A stretch of DNA of 64,000 nucleotides from CAZUCE01 sp964619265 (GTDB lineage: Bacteria; Planctomycetota; UBA1135; GCA-002686595): the NCBI GenBank assembly GCA_964619265.1, contig CAZUCE010000019.1:13089-77088 (forward strand), given 5' to 3'. The position numbers and the translations under genes are program-made. Shown here one piece after another: positions 36,869-44,506 of the stretch. How positions within the stretch are numbered: position 1 is the stretch's first letter; every line of letters begins with the position of its first letter. The notes under the pieces were generated by a model. The model was not told the origin of the DNA, ran no database searches, and saw only the letters and a list, made by a program, of their open reading frames with translations.

Positions 36869-39604
36869 ATGCTTGAATTTTGTTTTTTGCCCGCAGCCTT
36901 CGCTCTTGCGCCGCAAAACGACCTGTTTGATTTGCCACAGCAGGATCCACGCTTGACGGAGCTTTTGGGCGTCGAAGACATCGACCAGGACGGAGATCCC
37001 GACTTCCTCGTCCCGGTTCCGAATCCGAATCCGGGGGGCCAGGTGTTCGGGATGGGCTGGCTGCTGAACGACGGAACCGGAGAGCTGCAAACCGGGCCCA
37101 TCACGAACTTTGTCTATCCGCCGCCTGCCACCCCGCTCGGCCCGAGCACTGCGTTCTTTCTGCTGACCCCTCCAGCTACTGGTGACTTCGACGGGGACGG
37201 AAACCAGGACATCGCGTATACGCGCAACAACTCCAACCCTCCTCCCCCGTTCGGCGTCGGCCCTGTCTATGCGATCGGCGTGTTCTTCACGGACGGAACT
37301 GGAGCGACGAGCAGCTCGTGGGTCGGCGAGGACAATCCCTCGAGCGACCTCTTCCTGATCGGAGCAGGTCAAGCCGATGCCGACGCCGCCGAAGAGCTGC
37401 TGGTGGTCGTGGTCAACGGGAATTTTCAGCGCCTGCAGTGGCTGGATTGGACAGGAGCCCGACTGGAGCTCCTGTCCGAGATCATGATCGAAGGGAATCC
37501 CGAGACCATCAAACTGGCGGATTTCAACGGGGATGGAATCTCCGACATCGCGCGCGTCTCGGACGCGCTCGGAGTCCTGAACATCGCAACGACCCTGCCG
37601 GGCGGAATTCTCACCCAAGGAGTCGATGTGACGCTTCCGGCCGCGGCAACGGGCGAGCGATCGGCTCTTGTTCCCGCTGACTACGACGGCGACGGAGACT
37701 CGGATTTGATGCACCTGGGTTGGAACGAGGGCAGCGATTTTGGATTCCTCCACCTGTTGGACAACCAAAACGGCTTGTTCGCCTCGCAACCAGTTCAGGC
37801 ATTCTCCGAACCCAACGCGCTGGAGAGGACAAGCAATGGGCTGGCCTACCCGTCCGCCAGTGGAACGGGATCCGATGTGATCGCCATCGACGAGGACGGA
37901 GTCCACACGCACTTCGTTCGCAGTGTCGGCGGCTTGTTCACCGCCCAAAATAGTACGTGCCTCGGCAGTTCGTCCTGGACCGAGCCTCGGCCCCTCGACT
38001 TGAACGGCGACGGAAACCTGGACCTAGCGGCGCAGTTTTTTGAGATCGGCGACGGGGGCCCGCCCGGTATGCCGGTGCAGCCAGCCACAGGAATCGAGAC
38101 CTTCTTGAATCTGCGCCCGGCGGACGTCGACGGAGACGGTGACACCGATGTGGTCGTCCGGCAGCCCAGTGAGGCTTCCCCGGTCGCTCTGTCGCTGAAC
38201 CGCGGGGACGGGACCTTTGAATCCTCGAGCCAAGAACTGCCCGCCCCGCCTCCGTTTCCCGGCGGCACGGCCAGCTACTCGCGCACCATCGCCCAGGCCG
38301 ATTTCGATGGCGACGGTGCCGAAGAGCTGCTGGTTCGCTATTCCGTGCAGGCCGAGGGAACCACAACGCTGATCGCAGAGGCAACTCACCTGCTCGAATT
38401 CAAGGCGAGCAACGGGGGCTCTTGGATCGACCTGGGACCCGCAACTTCAGGCGCCCTCGCTCAATCGGCAGACAACATTCCCCTCCCGCCGATCTTCTTT
38501 CAGTACGGCCTCTTCCCCCAGTTCTTTCCCTGGGGGGCCGCTGACGCAGACGGCGACGGCGACTTGGACATCCTGGTCCCCAGCGGTATTTGGAGGAACG
38601 ATGGCACGGGTTTCTTCAGCGCTTCGAATCTGGCATTCGACATGGCTGCTCCCGGATTTCAGGGATTCCTGCGCGCCATGGATGCCGCGGACGTGGACGC
38701 AGACGGCGATCTGGACCTGCTCGCTCTTCGCGTGATCGACCAGGAACCCGCTCAAGTCGAGTTGCTGCGCCGCAACGGAACTTCTTACACCTCCGAGTTT
38801 CTGTTCGAGCCGCAGAACGCCAACCAGTTCTACCGGCTCGAGTTCCGCGACCTGGACGACGATGGTGATCCTGACGTGCTGGGGTCCCAAAACGACCTGG
38901 AGTGGCTCGCGAATCATGGCGGCAGTTTCAACGGAGTCCTGCGCCAGCAGAGCGAGGTAAACCAGGATCCCGGGAGCATCTTCTCTGGCGACGTAAACAA
39001 CGACGGAACGCCCGATCTCGTTTTCCTGTCCGACTCACGCGAAGTGCGCCACCTACGGCTTGCGGGACCGGACCTACTGTTTGTTCCCGTTACTTCCTAT
39101 GCGTTGCCCTTCGGGGCCGGCTACTCAAGTTTGCTCGACTCGGACCAGGATGGCGACTTGGACTTGGTCGGGCTGAGCTACACCCCAGGAACCGCAGCGG
39201 ATCCCGCCATCTCCGGCGCCATCTCCCAGTTCGGAGCAGGCACCGCGATGTCCGGTGGCTCTGGGCCGGTCCTCGGTGCGGCCGGCCCCCTGCAGTCGGG
39301 GGTCGCGGCCGAGCTGCGATTGATCGAAGCCGAAGCGGGCAGCCAAGCGTTCCTGCTGATCGGCTCCGCAGCCACCTCGATTCCGAACGCGCCGCTTCCG
39401 GGTTTGACACAGCTGGTTGGCGGCTCGGTGTTTCTCGGACCGTTCCCCGTGACCACTGCGCCGGGGGCCTCCGGCGAGGGTGAAGTTCGCTTGCCGATCC
39501 CCACCGGTAGCTTCTTGGTCGGCATCGAGCTGTTCCTCCAGGGATTCACGGCCGGCATCGACGTCGGAGCCTCCAACGGATTGCGCCTACAGTTCGGAGC
39601 CTAG
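36869..39604 (+). CDS. Large secreted FG-GAP/VCBS repeat protein with C-terminal module
   Basis: 911 residues. A short hydrophobic leader (MLEFCFLPAAFALA) precedes a series of beta-propeller-type repeats with calcium-binding loops: DIDQDGDPDFLV, DFDGDGNQDIAY, DYDGDGDSDLMHL, DLNGDGNLDLAA, DADGDGDLDILVP, DVDADGDLDLLAL, DLDDDGDPDVLGS and more, about a dozen. Such proteins are extracellular and probably adhesive or structural. The last ~110 residues are a different, non-repeat module (from PVLGAAGPLQSG to the end NGLRLQFGA) that recurs in the protein at 54205-55983. GTG 36848 or TTG 36839 are alternative starts giving a longer leader. It is a single-gene unit, with tandem duplication over the stop and a strong terminator behind. 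Confidence 0.8.
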   Translation: MLEFCFLPAAFALAPQNDLFDLPQQDPRLTELLGVEDIDQDGDPDFLVPVPNPNPGGQVFGMGWLLNDGTGELQTGPITNFVYPPPATPLGPSTAFFLLTPPATGDFDGDGNQDIAYTRNNSNPPPPFGVGPVYAIGVFFTDGTGATSSSWVGEDNPSSDLFLIGAGQADADAAEELLVVVVNGNFQRLQWLDWTGARLELLSEIMIEGNPETIKLADFNGDGISDIARVSDALGVLNIATTLPGGILTQGVDVTLPAAATGERSALVPADYDGDGDSDLMHLGWNEGSDFGFLHLLDNQNGLFASQPVQAFSEPNALERTSNGLAYPSASGTGSDVIAIDEDGVHTHFVRSVGGLFTAQNSTCLGSSSWTEPRPLDLNGDGNLDLAAQFFEIGDGGPPGMPVQPATGIETFLNLRPADVDGDGDTDVVVRQPSEASPVALSLNRGDGTFESSSQELPAPPPFPGGTASYSRTIAQADFDGDGAEELLVRYSVQAEGTTTLIAEATHLLEFKASNGGSWIDLGPATSGALAQSADNIPLPPIFFQYGLFPQFFPWGAADADGDGDLDILVPSGIWRNDGTGFFSASNLAFDMAAPGFQGFLRAMDAADVDADGDLDLLALRVIDQEPAQVELLRRNGTSYTSEFLFEPQNANQFYRLEFRDLDDDGDPDVLGSQNDLEWLANHGGSFNGVLRQQSEVNQDPGSIFSGDVNNDGTPDLVFLSDSREVRHLRLAGPDLLFVPVTSYALPFGAGYSSLLDSDQDGDLDLVGLSYTPGTAADPAISGAISQFGAGTAMSGGSGPVLGAAGPLQSGVAAELRLIEAEAGSQAFLLIGSAATSIPNAPLPGLTQLVGGSVFLGPFPVTTAPGASGEGEVRLPIPTGSFLVGIELFLQGFTAGIDVGASNGLRLQFGA

Positions 39605-39633
39605 CGCTCCTAAAACGTAGCGCTCCTAAAACA
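39602..39633. repeat. 16-bp tandem duplication covering a stop codon
   Basis: TAGCGCTCCTAAAACG at 39602-39617 is repeated at 39618-39633 with one change (final A). The first copy starts with the stop codon of the FG-GAP gene; the second supplies another TAG. Confidence 0.85.
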
Positions 39634-39668
39634 TGGAGCTCGGCAGCCAGCTCCTTTGAACGAATCGA

Positions 39669-39702
39669 ACGGCCCGCCGGAATTTGAATTCCGGCGGGCC
39701 GT
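39669..39702. terminator. Bidirectional hairpin between convergent genes
   Basis: Nearly loopless 16-bp inverted repeat ACGGCCCGCCGGAATT-TG-AATTCCGGCGGGCCGT between the FG-GAP gene (+) and slyD (-). No T-tract. Its position suits termination from both sides. Confidence 0.7.
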
Positions 39703-39729
39703 AGGGCGAGCTCAAGGGGGGAAGGCCGA

Positions 39730-40242
39730 TCAGTGCTGGTGACCGCCGGGTCCGTGGGCGTGCTTGTGCTCGCGCTCTTCGCCCGTGGCTTCGCGGATGC
39801 CGTAGATGTAGATCTCGAAGTGAAGCGTCTTCCCGGCCAGCGGATGGTTGTGGTCGATGATGATCTCGTCGCCCTCCACGGCGCCCACGCGCAGATGCTG
39901 CTGGAGACCGTCGGGGGTGCGGGCCGTGAAGACCATCCCGGGCTGGATGTCGGCTCCTTCAGGGAACTTTGCGCGGGGCACGCGCTCGTTCTTCTCCGCA
40001 TCGATCGCGCCGTAGCCGTCCTCGGGAGCCACCGAGAGCTTGACCGTCGAGCCCCGCTTGGCGCCCAACAGGCCCTTGTCGAGGCCCGGGACGATGTTGC
40101 CGGCGCCCTGGAGGAAGATCAGCGGGCGCTCTTGGCCCTTGTTCGTATCCAGCGTGTTCCCGTCGTCGTCGGTGAGGGTGTAGTAGACGGCGACGACGTT
40201 GCCCTCCGCCACGGTGGAGAGGGTCTTGGACTTAGGAGCCAT
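39730..40242 (-). CDS. slyD: SlyD-type FKBP peptidyl-prolyl cis-trans isomerase
   Basis: Prolyl isomerase and chaperone of the cytosol. 170 residues. The FKBP half (about 14-75) has VVAVYYTLTDDDGNTLDTN and FLQGAGNIVPGLDKGLLGAK; the inserted flap domain (about 80-140) contains VAPEDGYGAID and DHNHPLAGKTLHFEI, the standard SlyD blocks. The C-terminal tail (EHKHAHGPGGHQH) is histidine-rich and should bind nickel or zinc, as in E. coli SlyD, although it is shorter. It diverges from the rpsN-rpmE2 pair across a 390-base gap. Confidence 0.93.
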   Translation of the reverse strand: MAPKSKTLSTVAEGNVVAVYYTLTDDDGNTLDTNKGQERPLIFLQGAGNIVPGLDKGLLGAKRGSTVKLSVAPEDGYGAIDAEKNERVPRAKFPEGADIQPGMVFTARTPDGLQQHLRVGAVEGDEIIIDHNHPLAGKTLHFEIYIYGIREATGEEREHKHAHGPGGHQH

Positions 40243-40632
40243 GGGAGGAGCCTGGAGCAGGGAGGTTGGAATGGAGGGCGCCGAGGGGCGGTCCCCCGGG
40301 CGCTGTGCCGGTCTCCGGCATGCTACGGCTCGTTCGGCCCGCGTCTAGCAGGTGCCTGGCCTAGGTGTTGCGGCGGCAGGCCAGGCCCGGGCCAGGTCTC
40401 GCGGCCCAACTCCGCGCCCAGCGGCCCCCCGGAATCGTCGTTCACAGGGCCCAGGGGCTTTGCAGAGCCGGCCTGGATCGGCATACTTCTCGGCCCGAAA
40501 TACCGGACTCTCCCTCCCGAGGCCCCCCGTCCCGCGAAGCCCGCGTGGTGGACCCTCTCGCAGAGTTCGCTCCTTCCCGAGCTAGACCAACGCCCGCCCC
40601 CGGGCCTGCAACTCAACCCTGAGCATCTCTCC
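40243..40632. other. Divergent intergenic region between slyD and rpsN
   Basis: 390 bases, very rich in C and G, with short GGCC/CCCGGG palindromes. I see no open frame with codon bias, no RNA gene and no AT-rich palindrome of the Zur-box kind. Promoters for slyD and rpsN must lie here. Confidence 0.4.
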
Positions 40633-40938
40633 GTGGCCAAGACCAGCGCGATCAACAAGAACAACCGCCGCAAGGCGCGCTCCGAAGCGACCTACGAGCG
40701 CCGCCAGGAGATGGTAAAGCGGCTCAAGAACCCCGACACCTCCTATGAGGAGCGTCAGGAGATCTACCTGCGTTTGAGCAAGATGGGCCGCGACGCGAGC
40801 CCCACCCGCCACCGCGGTCGCTGCCAGCTCACCGGCCGTCCCCGTGGCAACTATCAGAAGTTCCAGATCTCGCGCAACATGTTCCGCGAACTGGCCCTGC
40901 TCGGTCACATTCCCGGCGTCCGCAAGGCTTCCTGGTAG
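40633..40938 (+). CDS. rpsN: 30S ribosomal protein S14 (zinc-free form)
   Basis: 101 residues, the long C-minus form without the CxxC zinc knuckle. MAKTSAINKNNRRKARSEAT is typical, and the C-terminal block SPTRHRGRCQLTGRPRGNYQ is followed by FQISRNMFRELALLGHIPG and KASW, the S14 hallmark. It binds 16S rRNA in the head of the small subunit. The start is GTG 40633; the long upstream open frame is not S14-like. It is separate from any spc operon and precedes rpmE2 by 29 bases, which suggests a stand-alone pair. Confidence 0.93.
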   Translation: MAKTSAINKNNRRKARSEATYERRQEMVKRLKNPDTSYEERQEIYLRLSKMGRDASPTRHRGRCQLTGRPRGNYQKFQISRNMFRELALLGHIPGVRKASW

Positions 40939-40967
40939 TCCCCCACGAACTCAACTACGGCACCGCC

Positions 40968-41213
40968 ATGAAGAAGGAAATCCACCCCGACTACCGCGAA
41001 GTGGTCTTCCGCGACGTTTCGTCCGGAACGAACTACCTCACGCGCTCGACGATCCGCACCAACGAGACCATCACCTGGGAGGACGGGAACGAGTACCCGC
41101 TCTACAAGGTCAACGTCTCCGCGTCGTCGCACCCGTTCTACACCGGCCAAAACCAGCTCCTCGATACCGCTGGGCGGGTCGAGAAGTTCCGCAAGCGCTT
41201 CAAGCGCGGCTAA
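40968..41213 (+). CDS. rpmE2: 50S ribosomal protein L31 type B (zinc-free)
   Basis: 81 residues. MKKEIHPDYREVVFRDVSSG and TRSTIRTNETITWEDGNEYP are characteristic of type-B L31; the protein ends VEKFRKRFKRG. There is no cysteine, so the zinc site of type-A L31 is absent. In many bacteria the zinc-free L31 is made when zinc is scarce. It follows rpsN in the same orientation and is closed by a strong hairpin. Whether a zinc-binding L31 also exists cannot be seen here. Confidence 0.95.
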   Translation: MKKEIHPDYREVVFRDVSSGTNYLTRSTIRTNETITWEDGNEYPLYKVNVSASSHPFYTGQNQLLDTAGRVEKFRKRFKRG

Positions 41214-41231
41214 CCGGCGGAGGGCAGCACC

Positions 41232-41270
41232 ACGGCCCCGGAGGATCCCGAACGGATCTTCCGGGGCCGT
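41232..41270. terminator. 17-bp hairpin after rpmE2
   Basis: ACGGCCCCGGAGGATCC pairs with GGATCTTCCGGGGCCGT (one G-U) around a 5-nt loop, 18 bases after the rpmE2 stop. Followed by TCGCATTCC without a T-tract. Probable end of the rpsN-rpmE2 transcript. Confidence 0.75.
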
Positions 41271-41312
41271 TCGCATTCCAGGCGAGGGCGCACCGGCTGG
41301 TAGGCTTGAAAT

Positions 41313-42851
41313 GTGATGACATGGCGCGGCCTTGGTTTCCGAGTCCTCCTGGGGCTCGCGCTCGCTGCGTTCTATCTGTGGAGCGTGCCGCTGCACAGCG
41401 ACGCTCAACTCCTGGGCAACGACGCGTTCGCCTATGCGGCGGCCCTGGCGAGTGGCGAGCTCGCTCGCCTGCTGAACCCCCACCACCTCTTGCACCATCT
41501 CATGGCGTTCGGGGTGCTGAACGGGCAGGTGCTGATCTCGGGGGGCAGCGAGGCCACCCTCGCAGACGGGCTCGGAGCCCTGCGAATCGTCTCAGCCCTC
41601 GGCGGCGCAGCGTGCGCGGTGCTGGTCGGCCACTTCGCGAGACGACTGGCCGGCCGGGCAGCAGGCTGGTGGCTCGGCGCGGCGTTCGCCTTCTCCGCAG
41701 GCCCCTGGCTTTACTCCGCCGTGGGCGAGACGTACCTGCCTGCCGCAGCGATCGGAGCCTGGCTGTTCGGGGAGCTGCTGATCGCCCGCCGCGAACAGCG
41801 GGCACCCTCCACCGGACGGATCGTCGCGCTGCTGACTCTGGCGTGCATGTTGCGCCAGGATTCGGTGCTTCTGGTTCCCGGCGTGCTGCTGTTGGCCGGT
41901 CCGCGGCAGGGCCCGCTTGCCGTGGGCATCGCGGGCGGGGTGAGTCTGGGTCTGTACGCCATCGCCTATGGACTCGCTTCCACCTCCGCCGGACTCGGCG
42001 AGTGGTTGCGCGGCCTCGCCGAGACGGGCCTGTGGGGCGAGGGGTTCACGCCGGAGCGTGCCTGGGTCACGGTTGTCACCCAACAACACGCGCTGCACTA
42101 CGGGGTCCGCTTCGGAGGCGGCTGGGCCGTCCTTTCGCTGACCGGTACCGCGCTGCTCGTCGGCGCCGCCTTCGCGGCCGGCGGCAACTGGCGCCAGCCC
42201 GGAATTCGCATCGGTCTCGCTGCGCTGGCCCTCACGATCTCCATCAGGCTGCTGTTTTTCACTTGGTGGCAGCCCAGCAATATGGAGTACCACACGCCCA
42301 CCCTGGTTCCCGGATTTTTGATGCTGGCCCTCATCGCGGGCCGTTCGAACTCCCCCGCGCGCTCCGCGATGCAATCCACGGCGGGCAGGATCGGCCCTGT
42401 GACCAGCGCGGGCTTAGGAGCAGCCGCTGCGCTCAGCTTGCTGCTTGGGAACGGCGCCTGCCTGTTCGAACCGCTCCGCACCACCACCGGCTCGAACCAG
42501 GCCCGCGCCGCCCTCGATCAAGCTGGCCAGGACGGCCTGGTCTTGGTGCTCGACCCGTTCAGCGGATTCGCCGTCGACCTCGCCGCCGAGCCAGGTAGGC
42601 GCGTAGCCAACGCAGCGCGAACGGGCGCGGAGCTCGACCGGGACGCTCTATTCGGCGCGATGAGCTCGACCCTGGCGAGCGGCGCTCCGGTCGCGATGCT
42701 GCGCGACGTGAGCCTGATGCCGCGGCTTGCCCTCCCGCTGTACCCCATCGATGAGGAGCTCCTAGCGAAACTCGCGGGGCTTCAGCTTGAAACCGAACGG
42801 TTCGAGAGCAACGGCGAACCGTGGATGATGGTCCTGCGCAGCCAGCCATGA
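41313..42851 (+). CDS. Multi-spanning GT-C-like membrane protein
   Basis: 512 residues with about 10 hydrophobic segments (first at about 9-25, VLLGLALAAFYLWSVPL). An acidic site follows the first helix (LHSDAQLLGNDAFAYAAALA) and a histidine pair occurs in NPHHLLHHLMAFG, resembling GT-C mannosyltransferase-like enzymes that use lipid-linked sugars. The C-terminal soluble part is about 110 residues. Assignment to a GT family is tentative. The displayed start is GTG 41313; ATG 41316 is equally possible. The stop overlaps the start of the next gene, which encodes a second such protein. Confidence 0.6.
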   Translation: MMTWRGLGFRVLLGLALAAFYLWSVPLHSDAQLLGNDAFAYAAALASGELARLLNPHHLLHHLMAFGVLNGQVLISGGSEATLADGLGALRIVSALGGAACAVLVGHFARRLAGRAAGWWLGAAFAFSAGPWLYSAVGETYLPAAAIGAWLFGELLIARREQRAPSTGRIVALLTLACMLRQDSVLLVPGVLLLAGPRQGPLAVGIAGGVSLGLYAIAYGLASTSAGLGEWLRGLAETGLWGEGFTPERAWVTVVTQQHALHYGVRFGGGWAVLSLTGTALLVGAAFAAGGNWRQPGIRIGLAALALTISIRLLFFTWWQPSNMEYHTPTLVPGFLMLALIAGRSNSPARSAMQSTAGRIGPVTSAGLGAAAALSLLLGNGACLFEPLRTTTGSNQARAALDQAGQDGLVLVLDPFSGFAVDLAAEPGRRVANAARTGAELDRDALFGAMSSTLASGAPVAMLRDVSLMPRLALPLYPIDEELLAKLAGLQLETERFESNGEPWMMVLRSQP

Positions 42852-44491
42852 CAAATTCCGCAGATCCCCCCCGACCCCAGGGCCGATTCGAACGCTTGGA
42901 ACGCTGGCTGTGCTGGGTCGCGATCGTCCTCGGACTTGTCTGGCGCCTGTTCCTCTCGGCGGGGAGTTTCGACCGCGAGTTCGACGGATTTCAAGGGGCG
43001 TTCTTCGCCCAGTGCTCCGTCAACTACGAACGCCTTGGGTTCGACGCGTTGGATGGCTATCCGGTCGCCAACCTCTCCGCGCAGGCGGAAGACTCGAGCA
43101 CCTGGTACGTCTACCCGAATCACTCGCCCGTGGTTCCTTGGCTCGCCTGGGGTTCCGCCCGGGCCTTTGGACCCAAGGGCTGGTCGACGGCCTGGGAGCG
43201 ACAGGAAGCTCCGGTTGGCCTTGAGTTTGCCATCCGCTTGCCGTTCCTGATCGCCTACGGCCTCGCGCTGGCTGGTTTGGTGCTGTTTGTACGAGCCCTC
43301 GGCGCCCCCCGCGCCGCGCCCATCGCCGGAGCGCTCTACGCCCTGGCTCCGGCTGGTGTGCTGTACGGCGGACTCGCCAACTACGAAAACCCCAGCCTCG
43401 CCGGTTTGATGCTCGGACTCGCAGCGTTTGCCGCGCATCTCAAGCGACCGTCGCCCGCTCGGCTTGCACTCGCTTGCCTCGGCTTCGCCTGCGCGACCGC
43501 CGTGACCTTCGCGCCAGCCTTCTTTCTGCCGTTCGTGTTTTTATTTGGGCTGATCGAGGCCGGACGCCGCGGGGTTCTGTCCGCGGTCGCCGTGTCAGCA
43601 ACCGCCATGGCCCCGATCGCGCTGCACGGAATAGCCTCGGCCCGCGTGCTTGGGTCGCTGGACCTAGCACCTGGCTCTTTGATGGATCGCGCGCAGAACC
43701 TGATGGCCCCGCTGCTGGACGGGAGCGTTCCGTTTTCCCGCTGGCTCGCCACCCAGGGACAGGCGCTGCTAAGTCACTTCGGGATCACGCTGATCGTCCT
43801 GGCCAGCCTCGGGGCGCTGCTCGCGGCCGCGCTGGCGATGGGCTCCGGCCGCAATCGTGCCGCTGCGCGCGGAGCATGGCTGCTGCTTGCAGGTGGCGCC
43901 CTTGTTCAGCTCGGGTTCTACCGACACACCGCCGATCCCCAAGAGAACTTCCTTCTGAACCTGCTGCCCGGAGCCTGCGCCGCAGGCAGCCTCGCCCTTT
44001 CCTGGCTCGCGCAAAAGCTTGAGGCATCCCTGCGAGCGCCGGCCTTTGCATTTGCCGCCCTCACGCCTGTCCTGACGGCGCTTGCGGTGGAAGCAAGCGG
44101 ACTTGTGGAACGTTTTCGAGGCGACCACCTTCCGTTGCCGATCGAGACGGGCAACGAGTTGGCGAGCCTTCTCCCGAAGGGCACCATCGGATGGTATCCA
44201 AGCGAGCTCGGGTTCAACGTAGCGGTCCATTACTACGCCTGGCGAACCATGATTCCGGTCTCGGCCGCAACGGAAAGTTCGCCCGAGACTTACACACACG
44301 CATCCGCCAATGCCAAGGCCTTCGGGCTTGAGGCCGCGCCGGTTTCCCTGGTCCTGCCCAAACAGCCGAGCCCCAAGACCCAGGCCGCGATCGATCGCAT
44401 CGCTGCCGACCTGGAAGGACTGAAGGGCAGCTACCTGGACGAAATTCAGGCTTCCACCGCGAACTATCAGGCCTACGTTTTGCTCCCCTGA
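42848..44491 (+). CDS. Multi-spanning GT-C-like membrane protein
   Basis: 547 residues. Helix 1 (LCWVAIVLGLVWRLFLSAG) is followed by an acidic loop SFDREFDGFQGAFFAQ, as in GT39-like (ArnT/PMT-type) glycosyltransferases whose catalytic aspartate lies in the first periplasmic loop. About ten further hydrophobic segments and a soluble C-terminal part of ~120 residues follow. ATG 42848 overlaps the previous stop (ATGA), so the two GT-C-like proteins are coupled and may form or serve one pathway. A sulfatase-superfamily lipoprotein gene follows after 15 bases. Confidence 0.65.
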   Translation: MTNSADPPRPQGRFERLERWLCWVAIVLGLVWRLFLSAGSFDREFDGFQGAFFAQCSVNYERLGFDALDGYPVANLSAQAEDSSTWYVYPNHSPVVPWLAWGSARAFGPKGWSTAWERQEAPVGLEFAIRLPFLIAYGLALAGLVLFVRALGAPRAAPIAGALYALAPAGVLYGGLANYENPSLAGLMLGLAAFAAHLKRPSPARLALACLGFACATAVTFAPAFFLPFVFLFGLIEAGRRGVLSAVAVSATAMAPIALHGIASARVLGSLDLAPGSLMDRAQNLMAPLLDGSVPFSRWLATQGQALLSHFGITLIVLASLGALLAAALAMGSGRNRAAARGAWLLLAGGALVQLGFYRHTADPQENFLLNLLPGACAAGSLALSWLAQKLEASLRAPAFAFAALTPVLTALAVEASGLVERFRGDHLPLPIETGNELASLLPKGTIGWYPSELGFNVAVHYYAWRTMIPVSAATESSPETYTHASANAKAFGLEAAPVSLVLPKQPSPKTQAAIDRIAADLEGLKGSYLDEIQASTANYQAYVLLP

Positions 44492-44506
44492 CTTATCCTG
44501 AAAACG

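Noticed and set aside
36950..39150. Repeating GAC/GGC-rich stretches as a DNA repeat or CRISPR-like array
   Set aside because: They encode calcium-binding DxDxDG loops of protein repeats. The nucleotide sequence varies between copies and there are no equal spacers.
40243..40632. Zur operator upstream of rpsN-rpmE2
   Set aside because: No AT-rich palindrome of the known Zur-box type was found. The region is GC-rich throughout, so the regulation claim stays an inference.
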